A DNA stretch of 64,000 bases. Origin: Hahellaceae bacterium. GTDB taxonomy: Bacteria; Pseudomonadota; Gammaproteobacteria; Pseudomonadales; Oleiphilaceae. A model generated the notes under the pieces. The model saw only the letters and a list, made by a program, of their open reading frames with translations, ran no database searches and was not told the DNA's origin. The DNA is taken from positions 434,001-498,000 of the forward strand of contig JADJWY010000001.1 in the NCBI GenBank assembly GCA_016716085.1, given 5' to 3'. The translations under genes were made by a program, and so were the position numbers. Of the stretch, positions 43,051 to 52,478 are shown in pieces (positions within the stretch are counted from its first letter, which is position 1; every line of letters begins with the position of its first letter).

Positions 43051-44424
43051 TTACTTGCGCCCAGAACGACGCAGGGCGGAAGGCGTATAGTCATTAGACT
43101 TCGCGACAATGTCGTAGTCGTATCCTTTGGGTTCTTCATTCGTCAAATCCATCGCGATGTAACGACCGGACACTAAGTCGTACAACGCGTTTACGGAGTA
43201 CCAGGGAACTTTCTTATCATAGAAGGTTGCATTGTAACCTTCTCCGACTCGCCAAAGTTCGCCACGGCCGTCATAGTGATCCACCACCGCCATCTGCCAG
43301 GTATCCTCGTCGATGTAGGCGACGCGCTTGGCATAGATATGACGCTGCCCAGGCTTGAGAGTCCCCTCAATCACATGCACGCGATGCAGCTCATAACGGA
43401 TCAACTCCGAATTCAGATGCCCGGGTTTTACGATATCAGCGTACTTCAGACTGGTCGACATCATGTCGTATGTATTATAGGGAATGTAGATTTCTTTCCT
43501 CCCATGATACTTCCAGTTATAGCGGTCAGGAGAACCATTCCACATATCATAGTTATCGGTGGTTCTCAGACCATCAGAAGCCGTACCTGGACCATCATAG
43601 GCCACCTGAGGCGCACGACGCACCCGACGCTGACCTTCGTTGTATACCCAGCCTCGTCGGGCCTCTTTCACCTGATCCAATGTCTCGTGAACCAGTAACA
43701 CGTTCCCCGCCAAACGAGCTGGCGCAACGATTTCCTGCTTGAAGTAAAGATAGACGTTAGGATCCTTTGCCAGAATCGCTGCGCTGTCTTCCATGGTAGA
43801 CGCGAAACTGATCTGCTCGAAAAACTTCACCGGAGAAAAATCCCCGTTTGCCAGCGGTGTCACCTGAACGACCGTTCGCTGTAGAGACCCTCCCCGCCAA
43901 CGGGTTGTATGGTTCCACATCGCCTGAATCGCTTTGTCGCTGTCACTGCCCGAGAGAATCGGGAAAGGATACGCAAATTCATACGCTGTCATCCCATTAC
44001 CGCCGGTCACCAATTCCACCGAGGCCGCGTTTCGTTTGACCGCATCATAAATCATTTGCTCAAATATCGCTGTGCGATGAGTCGGATACACTTTCATCTT
44101 GAAGGTGTTATACCGTTTGAGCATCGCCATTTGTCCTGGCGTGATTTTATCCTTGTACTTATCTGCATTGGCAGCCGTGATCTCAAACAAGGGCTGCTCA
44201 CTGGCAAATGGATTGACGTAGTTGCGACCATCGAACTTTGGAGGATTCTGTAACCCGCCATCCCACGCAGGAATGGTTCCATCCGCATTGCCCGCCTTTT
44301 CTCCGCCCATGGGCGTCAATTCCTTGCCCAATTTGGCAACCTGGTCTGCAGGCACCTTCGCCCAGACTGCTCCACCGCACACCGCCATCAGGAGTGCGCT
44401 GCTTAGTACCGTTTTAAGTTTCAT
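43051..44424 (-). CDS. DUF1329 family periplasmic protein
   Basis: 457 residues from the ATG at 44424, which has GAGGGG about 8 nt upstream and opens a clear signal peptide (MKLKTVLSSALLMAV, ending Val-Trp-Ala). Typical DUF1329 phrases are KLGKELTPMGGEKAGNADG, IPAWDGGL and the long WNGSPDRYNWKYHGRKE region. DUF1329 proteins are thought to have a LolA/LolB-like lipid-binding fold and usually travel with a DUF1302 barrel. Biological role unknown. It follows the DUF1302 gene, 40 bp away. Confidence 0.88.
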   Translation of the reverse strand: MKLKTVLSSALLMAVCGGAVWAKVPADQVAKLGKELTPMGGEKAGNADGTIPAWDGGLQNPPKFDGRNYVNPFASEQPLFEITAANADKYKDKITPGQMAMLKRYNTFKMKVYPTHRTAIFEQMIYDAVKRNAASVELVTGGNGMTAYEFAYPFPILSGSDSDKAIQAMWNHTTRWRGGSLQRTVVQVTPLANGDFSPVKFFEQISFASTMEDSAAILAKDPNVYLYFKQEIVAPARLAGNVLLVHETLDQVKEARRGWVYNEGQRRVRRAPQVAYDGPGTASDGLRTTDNYDMWNGSPDRYNWKYHGRKEIYIPYNTYDMMSTSLKYADIVKPGHLNSELIRYELHRVHVIEGTLKPGQRHIYAKRVAYIDEDTWQMAVVDHYDGRGELWRVGEGYNATFYDKKVPWYSVNALYDLVSGRYIAMDLTNEEPKGYDYDIVAKSNDYTPSALRRSGRK

Positions 44425-44464
44425 TGAAAAACCCCTCATGCACCGTAAATTTGTTGTGACTGAC

Positions 44465-46300
44465 CTAGAACGAGACTGAGACACTGGCTGAGACATTGTC
44501 ACGGTCGTTGAGGACGTTATACGGTTCGCCGCCGAAGAAGTTGGTGTACCCTATGGTTGCGGAATATTTACTCTGGTAGACCCCTGTCAAACTAAAGCCG
44601 ATCGCCCGGGCATCTTCAGTGAACTGACCACCGGGTTCTGGCGCATAGCCAAGCACATCATGGCTCCAGATCAGGGTCGGCGTCATATTAACACCAGCAA
44701 ACACATCGCTGTATTCCAGGGATGCGCGCATCCGATAACCGGCACTGACTTCGGTCACAAAGCCATCGTTATTACAGAAGCGTGGGTTGGCGTTGGAAAT
44801 TTGATTACACTCCAGAGAAGGAACGCCCGGATCTGTACCTGCTCCCGAATTTCCTGGATAGCCAGGGTTCTCACCTATCCCGAAAGCACTGTTTCTGCCT
44901 AGACGATTATTCTCAGGCAAGGAATCAACGTAGACTGCGCCCACCTCAGACACAAATGTCATCCGGCTTGCGCCCAAAATCTGGTCGAAAAACTTAATGA
45001 AGGTCATTTGTGCCTGATAGACATCATATTCCTCATAGCCCCTCAAAATTCCGCCCGCACCAATATTGCGGGCTTCCTCATTGAATGCTGACAAACTCTG
45101 GTTACCCAGGAAGGCGTTGCTGGAGGCAGTCATTTCAAAGCCGTTACGTGCAATCGGGAAGTTGGGGCGCAAGCTGACTTCGCCACCAATCGACCAGCCA
45201 CTCTCGGTACTGGTGTTAAAACTCAGCGCGATGGACTGTAAATCCTCCGGGTACTCTAGGAAATAGTTGCTAAAAAAGCGACCATTGGCAGGATCATTGA
45301 TCACGAATGAACCATAGGGTAAGCGACTGTGATAGTTGATGTAATAGAGCCCAAATTCGGTATCACCGAGCTCGGCTGCATACCAACGCAGGGCGACCCC
45401 AAACTGCCCCTCATCATCCGCTTCGACATCATCGAGACGGGTACTCGCAAAATCCGTTCCTAACAACTCCGCACCTTCACCACCGCTCAACCAGATCGGA
45501 CCACAGCCATCCGCAGCGGCATCGTTAGTCGAGAAGAAGGTTCCGCAAGGATCTGAGCGGGTTTTCTCCCACTCCAACTGGTAAAAGGCTTCCGCGGTTA
45601 CCGCATCGGTCAATCCGATGGAGGTGTAAAACATGTTAACGGGCAAAAGAACGTCTTTGACCTCCGCACCGGGTGCCCGTGCTGCCGCCGCATCAATCGG
45701 GTTGATCACACTGGCACCGCCAAATAAGAAGGTGCTTTCCCCCCACCCGAGCACTTGCTTACCCAGACGGAAGTTGACAGGCATTTCGCCGATTTCCGAA
45801 TCCATCCACACGAAGGCATCCAGAATTTCCGCCCCTGCGCCTGCCGCATCCAGAGTTTCCGGTATCAGTGGACGGGAAACGCCGTTTTCATCCGCCGCGA
45901 CTTCCTCGTTCATCAGCTCAACATCGTAAAAATAACGCGCACGGGTAAACATGCCGAAATCTTCATACTGCAGCATCATGTCGCTGGTACCCTTGAAGAT
46001 CTTCGAGTAGGTTTCGCCCTTTTCAAAATTGAGGTTGCCATCGTCTGAGTTAACAGACACCCCACCTACAGCCCAATCCGAACGAGCTGCAGGCGTCAGG
46101 TTCATTTTACCGATCTGATCCGTATCACGGCCCTCCATCCGCCAACTGGCACCCGCTGTCAGCGTGGTGTCGAGAGACCCTTCAATTTCGCCAAGCATGA
46201 ACTGAAATGCCTGCGCCGGAGCCGAAATGGTGGCTGCTACAGCGACGGCCAGCGGCCATTTCGCCACTTTAAGCTTACGCTGGTCTATTTTTATCGTCAT
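44465..46300 (-). CDS. DUF1302 family outer-membrane protein
   Basis: 611 residues: an extended N-terminal signal peptide (positive start, hydrophobic about 15-30, Ala-Gln-Ala cleavage), then a large predicted beta-barrel ending in VSASVSF with a terminal Phe. It contains FRLGKQVLGWGESTFLFGG, a DUF1302 hallmark. Paired with DUF1329, this family is often next to RND/MmpL-type exporters and is suspected of lipid or hydrophobic-compound traffic. No such exporter is in this window. Transcribed from a promoter at 46402-46431. Confidence 0.88.
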   Translation of the reverse strand: MTIKIDQRKLKVAKWPLAVAVAATISAPAQAFQFMLGEIEGSLDTTLTAGASWRMEGRDTDQIGKMNLTPAARSDWAVGGVSVNSDDGNLNFEKGETYSKIFKGTSDMMLQYEDFGMFTRARYFYDVELMNEEVAADENGVSRPLIPETLDAAGAGAEILDAFVWMDSEIGEMPVNFRLGKQVLGWGESTFLFGGASVINPIDAAAARAPGAEVKDVLLPVNMFYTSIGLTDAVTAEAFYQLEWEKTRSDPCGTFFSTNDAAADGCGPIWLSGGEGAELLGTDFASTRLDDVEADDEGQFGVALRWYAAELGDTEFGLYYINYHSRLPYGSFVINDPANGRFFSNYFLEYPEDLQSIALSFNTSTESGWSIGGEVSLRPNFPIARNGFEMTASSNAFLGNQSLSAFNEEARNIGAGGILRGYEEYDVYQAQMTFIKFFDQILGASRMTFVSEVGAVYVDSLPENNRLGRNSAFGIGENPGYPGNSGAGTDPGVPSLECNQISNANPRFCNNDGFVTEVSAGYRMRASLEYSDVFAGVNMTPTLIWSHDVLGYAPEPGGQFTEDARAIGFSLTGVYQSKYSATIGYTNFFGGEPYNVLNDRDNVSASVSVSF

Positions 46301-46401
46301 CGAGTGCTACTCCGTGAGTGTGATAACCGGTGTAACCGGGTTTGCTCTTATTCACTGGGTTGAATCAACCGGGCACAGACACAATCCCGGCTTCTCACAT
46401 C

Positions 46402-46431
46402 ACTATAGACCCTAATAGCAAACTGCACCAA
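46402..46431 (-). promoter_or_regulatory. Promoter of the DUF1302-DUF1329 operon
   Basis: Minus strand -35 TTGGTG (46426-46431), 18-bp spacer and -10 TATAGT (46402-46407), about 100 bp before the start codon. The leader contains two close copies of a AACCGG-like element near 46325-46342. Confidence 0.5.
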
Positions 46432-46492
46432 TTCGATACTGCCTTGAAAAGTAGAAATTTCTTCACCGTCAGATCTGCGTGACAAACTCTGG

Positions 46493-46521
46493 TTTCGTCA
46501 GCCGGGTCTCAACGGTAGAAT
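46493..46521 (+). promoter_or_regulatory. Possible promoter of the thiolase gene
   Basis: -35 TTTCGT (46493-46498), 17-bp spacer and -10 TAGAAT (46516-46521), followed by a strong ribosome-binding site AAGGAGATA 5 nt before the ATG. Confidence 0.45.
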
Positions 46522-46549
46522 AGGCACCATTCGAAGAAGGAGATAAACC

Positions 46550-47731
46550 ATGCAAGATTCAGATGTTGTAATTGTTAATGGCGCCCGCACCCCCATGGGC
46601 GGCTTCCAGGGAAGCCTGAGTTCTGTTCCGGCCGTCGAACTGGGCGCGCTGTCTATCGGTGCGGCGCTGGAGCGTTCTGGCGTGAGCGGCAACGACCTTG
46701 ATGAAGTGATCATGGGCTGTGTGCTGCCCGCGGGCTTGAAGCAGGGCCCTGCCCGTCAGGCCATGCTCAAAGCCGGTATTCCAGCCTCTGTCGGTGCCGT
46801 CACCATTAACAAACTGTGTGGATCAGGCATGAAGGCCGTCATGATGGCGCACGACTCCATCAAAGCCGGAACCAATACGCTGGTAGTTGCCGGTGGCATG
46901 GAGAGCATGTCCAACGCCCCTTACGTGCTGGAGAAAGCCCGCGTGGGTTATCGTATGGGACACGGTGAAATTAAAGATCACATGTTTCTGGATGGCCTGG
47001 AAGACGCCGCCACCGGTCGACTGATGGGTTCTTTCGCACAGGAAGTCGCTGACCGTTTCAGCCTGACGCGGGAGGCCATGGATGCCTATGCGATTCAATC
47101 CCTGCAGCGCGCCCAGACCGCCATTCAGGAAAAGGTACTGGAAGCCGAAATCGTTCCCGTGACCGTTGCAACGCGCAAGGGCGAGGTCGTTGTCAGCATT
47201 GATGAACAACCCGGCAATGCCAGCATCGACAAGATTCCTTCACTGCGTCCCGCCTTTAAGAAGGATGGCACCATTACAGCCGCCAACTCCAGTTCCATCT
47301 CTGATGGCGCGTCAGCACTGCTGGTGACCTCCGGCGCGGAAGCCAAGCGTCGCGGCCTGACGCCAATGGCACGCATCGTGGCTCACAGCACTCACTCGCA
47401 AGCCCCTGCCGAATTCACGCTGGCCCCGATTGGCTCGATCGAGAAAGTCCTGAAAAAAGCCGGGTGGAGCAAGGAAGAAGTGGATCTGTTCGAGATCAAC
47501 GAAGCCTTCGCCATGGTGACCATGCTGGCGATTCAGGAAAACGGGCTGGATGCAAGCAAAGTCAATATCTACGGCGGTGCCTGTGCCCAGGGGCATCCGG
47601 TCGGATCAACCGGATCACGCATCATTCTGACGCTGATGTATGCGCTCAAGCGTGCGGGCAAAAAGAAAGGCATTGCGTCCCTGTGTATTGGCGGCGGTGA
47701 AGCCACCGCTGTTGCGATCGAGATGCTGTAA
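46550..47731 (+). CDS. Acetyl-CoA C-acetyltransferase (thiolase II)
   Basis: Condenses two acetyl-CoA to acetoacetyl-CoA, or the reverse. 393 residues. The nucleophile Cys90 is in NKLCGSGMKA, with the NEAFA loop, the catalytic His in GGACAQGHPVGSTG and the second Cys in LCIGGGEAT, all intact. Closest in pattern to AtoB/PhaA-type biosynthetic thiolases. No phaB or phaC gene is nearby, so whether it serves fatty-acid or storage metabolism cannot be said. Single gene, divergent from the DUF1302 gene. Confidence 0.93.
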   Translation: MQDSDVVIVNGARTPMGGFQGSLSSVPAVELGALSIGAALERSGVSGNDLDEVIMGCVLPAGLKQGPARQAMLKAGIPASVGAVTINKLCGSGMKAVMMAHDSIKAGTNTLVVAGGMESMSNAPYVLEKARVGYRMGHGEIKDHMFLDGLEDAATGRLMGSFAQEVADRFSLTREAMDAYAIQSLQRAQTAIQEKVLEAEIVPVTVATRKGEVVVSIDEQPGNASIDKIPSLRPAFKKDGTITAANSSSISDGASALLVTSGAEAKRRGLTPMARIVAHSTHSQAPAEFTLAPIGSIEKVLKKAGWSKEEVDLFEINEAFAMVTMLAIQENGLDASKVNIYGGACAQGHPVGSTGSRIILTLMYALKRAGKKKGIASLCIGGGEATAVAIEML

Positions 47732-47758
47732 GCCTCTCGCCTGGGGCGGGCGACCAGG

Positions 47759-48877
47759 CTAAGCCCGGTGGCCCGCAGCCAGGTAATCTTCTGACTGCAT
47801 TTCCAACAATCGGCTTTCGGTACGGTCAAATTCAAAGCGCAGCTTTTGGCCCTGATACAGTTCATGGATGGGCGCAGCCGCTGAGATAATAAGTTTAACC
47901 CGACGGTCGTAAAATTCGTCAATCAGGTTGATGAATCGTCGGGCCTGGTCTTCCATTTCCCCCGTCAGCGTCGGCACACCGCTTAGCAACACCGCGTGAA
48001 ACTCACGCGCCAGCTCAATATAGTCATTTTGACTGCGCGGTTTGTTGCACAGTTCTGCGTATTCAAACCAGATCACATCGTCTGCCCGCTTCAATGCGCG
48101 GAACTGACGGCTGTTAATTTCCATCTCCAGGTCATGCCCCGCGGCTTCGACGGCCAGTCGATCATAGCTGCGCTTCAGGCTGGTTTCCGCACCCTCACCT
48201 AAGGGGTAGTGATAGAGTTCGGCCTGCTTGAGGGTACGCAGTCGGTAGTCAGTGCCCCCGTCGACATTGACCACTTCCGTATGCTGATTCAACAAGGCAA
48301 TAGCCGGTAGGAAGCGCGCCCGCTGAAGACCGTCTTTGTACAAGCCATCCGGCACGATATTCGATGTGCAAACCAGGCAGACGCCCCGGTCGAATAAGGC
48401 GGCGAGGAGCGTCCCCAAAATCATGGCGTCGCCGATATCGGTGACAAAAAACTCGTCAAAGCAAATGATCACCGCCTCTGACGCAAAAATATCGGCCACG
48501 GTTTCGAGAGGATCTTTTTGTCCCTTGAGGCGTGTCAGCTCCTGGTGAACCCGTTGCATAAAACGGTGAAAGTGAACACGCATTTTCTTTTCGACGGGCA
48601 ATGCGTCGAAAAACGTGTCCATCAGGTAGGTCTTGCCCCGGCCGACACCGCCCCAGAAATAAAGCCCCTTGATGGGCGTTTTGGTCTCCTGCTTCCGACG
48701 CAGGCGACTCGCCAGGGCCATGACACCTCCACGGCGGGTGCGGGACGCCGTCTGCATGCTCTGGAGTAAGCGTTCATACAGCAGCTGTAGCTTTTCGACG
48801 GCCATCTCCTGAGCGGGATCATAGGTGAATCCGGGTTGCTCGAGATCCCGCTTGTACTTCTCCAACGGCGTAATCAC
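47759..48877 (-). CDS. zapE: Cell division ATPase ZapE (AFG1 family)
   Basis: 372-residue AAA-like ATPase that acts on the FtsZ ring during late division. Walker A GGVGRGKT (about 76-83), Walker B CFDEFFVTD and sensor motifs typical of AFG1/ZapE are present. It is divergent from zapG (yhcB) with a 170-bp gap, the same neighbourhood as in E. coli and other gammaproteobacteria, where degS also lies close. Confidence 0.95.
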   Translation of the reverse strand: MITPLEKYKRDLEQPGFTYDPAQEMAVEKLQLLYERLLQSMQTASRTRRGGVMALASRLRRKQETKTPIKGLYFWGGVGRGKTYLMDTFFDALPVEKKMRVHFHRFMQRVHQELTRLKGQKDPLETVADIFASEAVIICFDEFFVTDIGDAMILGTLLAALFDRGVCLVCTSNIVPDGLYKDGLQRARFLPAIALLNQHTEVVNVDGGTDYRLRTLKQAELYHYPLGEGAETSLKRSYDRLAVEAAGHDLEMEINSRQFRALKRADDVIWFEYAELCNKPRSQNDYIELAREFHAVLLSGVPTLTGEMEDQARRFINLIDEFYDRRVKLIISAAAPIHELYQGQKLRFEFDRTESRLLEMQSEDYLAAGHRA

Positions 48878-49047
48878 TGGCTATGTCTCCTTTCGACTGC
48901 AAACAACCACATCCCAAAGGGGCGGTATTTTATTCAATGTAGCCGGATTTCACTAGCTTTCAGTGCCAGAGCCACGGTGAGAATGGAAAAAAAAAGGTGA
49001 GCTCGCTATGCTGAGGGTTCCGTCATTCACGGGAATAAATATAACTC

Positions 49048-49434
49048 ATGGATTCCCCGTTAATTTTTTTGATATCTGGATGGGCCATCGGCGTTCTGAT
49101 GGGGGGCCTTGCCTACCGACAGCTGTTTTCACGTCGTGTGAACACCCGAAAACGGATTCAGGCGCTGGAGCGTTTACAGCAGGATTACCTTCAAAATCAG
49201 GATGCGGTGCGCGAACATTACTTACGAACGGGTGAGCTGGTGGCCCAACTGAACCAAAATGCGCATGAGCTCTGTGCCCATTTGAAACGCGGTGCAGACG
49301 CCTTAGACCTCGACTTGCCTCGGGCAGAACATCCGAGCCGTTACACCGACTGCTCAGCCCCAAAAGACTATGCGCCCCGGAATGACCGGCTGCCCGGCAC
49401 ATTGTCCGAGAGTTATGGTCAGGCAGATGCCTGA
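49048..49434 (+). CDS. zapG: ZapG/YhcB family (DUF1043) inner-membrane protein
   Basis: 128 residues: one N-terminal membrane helix (about 4-23, with a GxxxGG pattern), a long coiled-coil helix (about 33-95) and a polar C-terminal tail. This is the YhcB/DUF1043 layout, a factor in cell division and envelope synthesis. Placement beside zapE supports it. The ATG at 49048 follows an AT-rich stretch, and no strong ribosome-binding site is evident. Confidence 0.87.
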   Translation: MDSPLIFLISGWAIGVLMGGLAYRQLFSRRVNTRKRIQALERLQQDYLQNQDAVREHYLRTGELVAQLNQNAHELCAHLKRGADALDLDLPRAEHPSRYTDCSAPKDYAPRNDRLPGTLSESYGQADA

Positions 49435-49440
49435 GTCCTG

Positions 49441-50202
49441 TCAGACAGGGTTTTCGAGCTCGACGTAAACTGTCTCTACCTCGAACTCATCCGACAGGCG
49501 GGCCGCCAGCGCTTTGACGCCATACCGTTCTGTCGCATGGTGCCCGGCGCCAAGGTACACAATATCCTCTTCCAGGGCCGCGTGATAGGTCTGTTCGGAT
49601 ACTTCGCCACTGAGGTACACATCGACCCCCAGAGCCTTGGCCTGATCGAGATAACCCTGCGCACCGCCCGTGCACCAGGCAATCGTTCGCAAATACCGAT
49701 CCTCATTACCGGCTATCAACAGTGGCTGACGCTGCAAGCGTGAACCGACGTATTGCGCAAGGTCGCAGGGTTTCATTGCCGAAGGAAGTTCGCCGTGCCA
49801 GAGCAGGCCCGGAACGTCCCCCGCCGTAACCTGCCCAGTCACCGTAATCCCCAGAACCCCCCCCAGCTGGGCATTGTTCCCCAACTGAGGATGCACATCC
49901 AGTGGAAGGTGATAGGCCAGCAGGTTGATGTCGTGACGCAGCAGTTTACGCAGACGTGCAGCCTTGCGTCCGACAAGCTCTGGGGCCTCACCTCGCCAGA
50001 AATAACCATGGTGAACCAAAATGGCCTGCGCCCCCAGTTGGATGGCCCGATCAATCAGCGCCTCACTTGCGGTGACGCCGCATACGATACGAGAGATCTC
50101 TGGCTGCCCCTCCACCTGCAGTCCATTGGGGCAATAGTCGCGGAATCGCTGGGGCTCAAGCCAACCATTCAGTGCGGCAAGCAACTGATCACGATGCATC
50201 AT
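49441..50202 (-). CDS. Nif3-like dinuclear metal centre protein (YbgI family)
   Basis: 253 residues. Metal-ligand motifs are LVHHGYFW (two His), PLDVHPQLGN, and late GAGHHATERYG with the closing E. The central region (about 120-190) is the usual short insert. Nif3/YbgI proteins form toroidal hexamers; their role is unsettled and GTP-cyclohydrolase-type names should be avoided. A longer open frame runs into degS control DNA. The ATGATG pair at 50202/50199 gives the family start HRDQLLAALN. Divergent from degS. Confidence 0.9.
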   Translation of the reverse strand: MMHRDQLLAALNGWLEPQRFRDYCPNGLQVEGQPEISRIVCGVTASEALIDRAIQLGAQAILVHHGYFWRGEAPELVGRKAARLRKLLRHDINLLAYHLPLDVHPQLGNNAQLGGVLGITVTGQVTAGDVPGLLWHGELPSAMKPCDLAQYVGSRLQRQPLLIAGNEDRYLRTIAWCTGGAQGYLDQAKALGVDVYLSGEVSEQTYHAALEEDIVYLGAGHHATERYGVKALAARLSDEFEVETVYVELENPV

Positions 50203-50273
50203 ACCCCAAGGCCTCTCTAACGAACGGGAATAGGCTATGGTAGCATGTTTCAAACTTGCTTTTGAGAACCTGC

Positions 50274-51368
50274 ATGAGCCTTCCCAAACGCTACTGGCAA
50301 TCGGCGCTGGTCGGACTGTTTTTGGCGCTTTCCTTTCTGGGGCTCCGTCTCCAGGGATGCTTACCCTCACCCTCAGAATGGCGACAGGGGGAGACCTACG
50401 AAAAGGTTATCGCACGGTCCCAACCGGCCGTTGTGGATGTCATGACACACCCGCGTGAAGTGCGCGAGGACCACCTTAGTCGCAGCCCATTGCTGGACGA
50501 GTATCGCGACCAGATTTCAGTCCCCGGAAAACAACCCGCCCGGCTCGGATCGGGCATCGTGGTCGATAATTCTGGCCATATCCTGACGAATTACCATGTC
50601 GTACAGGATGCCGCAGCAATTATCGTTCGGGATTGGCAGCAGAAAGATCATATGACTGAACTGGTCGGCTTCGATGAGGAGTCTGATCTGGCCGTTCTGC
50701 GAGCCTCCCAGCCTTTTCCTCACTGGCTGGAGGCAGATCCTGACAGTGCCCGTGTGGGCGATGTGGTTCTGGCGCTCGGCAATCCTTATGGCGTGGGGCA
50801 GACAGCCACGCTGGGGATCGTCAGCGGCGTCGGTCGCAGCAATTTGGGTCTGGCACGGATTGAAAATTTTATTCAAACAGATGCGGCTATCAATCCGGGC
50901 AACTCGGGCGGCGCCTTGATCGACACACGAGGCCAATTGGTCGGCGTCACGAGCGGCGTCTTTTCCTCGACGGGAACCTACCAAGGCATCAGCTTTGCGA
51001 TTCCGGCCCAGACCGCCCTGATGATTGCCCAGGAAATCATTCAGACGGGTCACGCCAGCCATGGCTACCTGGGCATTGAATTGCGCAACCTGTCCTCGGA
51101 TGAAAAGGTATTTTTTGGCCCGCTTTCTCAACCGGGTTTTCTGGTGACGCGCACAAAATCGGGAGGGCCTGCCGAGCAGGCCGGTGTCAGAGCCGGTGAT
51201 GTGTTATTGGAAATAGCCGGGAAAAATCCCGAAAACATCCATCAGGCTTATGCCCTATCAACGACGCTAAGCCCAGGCACACAGGCCACCCTGACGCTTC
51301 TGCGTCGCGGCGCCACTGAGACGGTGGAGGTCACGGTAGGCGAGAAAACGCCTCGCTCAATCCGTTAA
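50274..51368 (+). CDS. degS: Periplasmic serine endoprotease DegS/AlgW
   Basis: 364-residue HtrA-family protease with one N-terminal membrane anchor (about 9-27), a trypsin-like domain with the triad His108 (TNYHVV), Asp138 (ESDLAVL) and Ser211 (NPGNSGG), and a single PDZ domain (about 265-350). One PDZ and an anchor indicate DegS (AlgW in Pseudomonas) rather than DegP. It senses unfolded outer-membrane proteins and makes the first cut in the anti-sigma factor. The second is by RseP (858-2219). The ATG at 50274 has GAGA 9 nt upstream. Its end overlaps hisC by 12 bp, convergent. Confidence 0.93.
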   Translation: MSLPKRYWQSALVGLFLALSFLGLRLQGCLPSPSEWRQGETYEKVIARSQPAVVDVMTHPREVREDHLSRSPLLDEYRDQISVPGKQPARLGSGIVVDNSGHILTNYHVVQDAAAIIVRDWQQKDHMTELVGFDEESDLAVLRASQPFPHWLEADPDSARVGDVVLALGNPYGVGQTATLGIVSGVGRSNLGLARIENFIQTDAAINPGNSGGALIDTRGQLVGVTSGVFSSTGTYQGISFAIPAQTALMIAQEIIQTGHASHGYLGIELRNLSSDEKVFFGPLSQPGFLVTRTKSGGPAEQAGVRAGDVLLEIAGKNPENIHQAYALSTTLSPGTQATLTLLRRGATETVEVTVGEKTPRSIR

Positions 51369-52478
51369 CCCAACGCCCTGCTGCAAGGCATGGAGCATTC
51401 GCTGGTTCTCTTCCGGCTTACCAACTGTCAGGCGCAGGCAGTTTTCAAGCAAGGGGTGCGCCCCATGCAGATTTTTAATTAACACACCTGCAGCCTTCAT
51501 TCGCTGATGCACCCGAGGCGCCGAGAGCCCCCCGGCCAGGCGGACCAGTATGAAATTCGCCTCACTGGGATAGACGGTACCGATGTCCATCGACACAAGT
51601 GCATTGAAAAGGGTTGTTCGCGCCTCTCGAAGTTGCTGGCACTGAGCGGAAAACACAAGATAGTTTTCCAGAGCCAGCTCAATCGCCAGCTGAGTCATGC
51701 AGTTGATATTGTAGGGCATACGCACCTTGTTCAGCTGCACGATCCAATCCCGATGTCCGAACAACATGCCGAAACGTAGTCCAGCCAGACCGACCTTAGA
51801 CAAGGTGCGCATCACCAGAACGTTTTCGTACTGCGAGGCCCAGGCAAGGCAGTCAGAATCCGTGAAAGCCGTGTAGGCCTCATCCAGAATGACCAGCCCC
51901 TGTGCCGTTTCAACGATGGCTTTCAGTGCAGCTTCATCGAACAAATTGCCGGTGGGATTGTTAGGCTGTGCGAGAAAAATCAGTGCAGGTTGGTGCTGTT
52001 CAATGGCCGCCAGGGTAGCATCAAGGTCAATCGAGAAATCCGATTTGAGTGGAACCCCTACATACTCACTTTGCGTAAAGGTGGCAATCATACGGTACAT
52101 CACAAACGCAGGCTCAACCGACAGTATCACACGACCGGGGCCGCCCACTGCCAGGGCCAGAATCTGAATCAGCTCGTCTGAGCCATTGCCAAATAGCATA
52201 TCCATCGGCGAGTGCACGCCATAGAGCTCCGCCAGGGACTTGCGCACCCCCGCCGCTTCAGGGTCTGGGTAGCGATTGACGGCCACATCTCCCAGTCCTT
52301 CGATCAAGCCACGTCGAACCGCATCCGGCAGTCCATAAGGATTCTCCATGGCATCCAGCTTAATCAGGCCCGTCGCATCCGCAACGTGGTAAGCCCCGAT
52401 CTCCCGAATTGCCGGACGCACCCAGGTTTCGATGCGTTTAGCCAATCCTGTCCCATCCTTGTTCTCTGTACTGGCCAT
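51357..52478 (-). CDS. hisC: Histidinol-phosphate aminotransferase
   Basis: PLP enzyme of histidine biosynthesis (imidazole acetol-phosphate to histidinol-phosphate). 373 aa. FGNGSDELI, the NPTGN motif, VILDEAYTAF and the PLP-lysine motif TLSKVGLAGLRFG (about 229-241) are present. The start codon overlaps the hisD stop (TAATG), so the genes are coupled in the order hisG-hisD-hisC. Confidence 0.95.
   Translation of the reverse strand: MASTENKDGTGLAKRIETWVRPAIREIGAYHVADATGLIKLDAMENPYGLPDAVRRGLIEGLGDVAVNRYPDPEAAGVRKSLAELYGVHSPMDMLFGNGSDELIQILALAVGGPGRVILSVEPAFVMYRMIATFTQSEYVGVPLKSDFSIDLDATLAAIEQHQPALIFLAQPNNPTGNLFDEAALKAIVETAQGLVILDEAYTAFTDSDCLAWASQYENVLVMRTLSKVGLAGLRFGMLFGHRDWIVQLNKVRMPYNINCMTQLAIELALENYLVFSAQCQQLREARTTLFNALVSMDIGTVYPSEANFILVRLAGGLSAPRVHQRMKAAGVLIKNLHGAHPLLENCLRLTVGKPEENQRMLHALQQGVGLTD

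Noticed and set aside
47732..47758. Terminator between the thiolase and zapE
   Set aside because: A CCTGG/CCAGG pairing is present but without a T-run on either side. Not distinctive.
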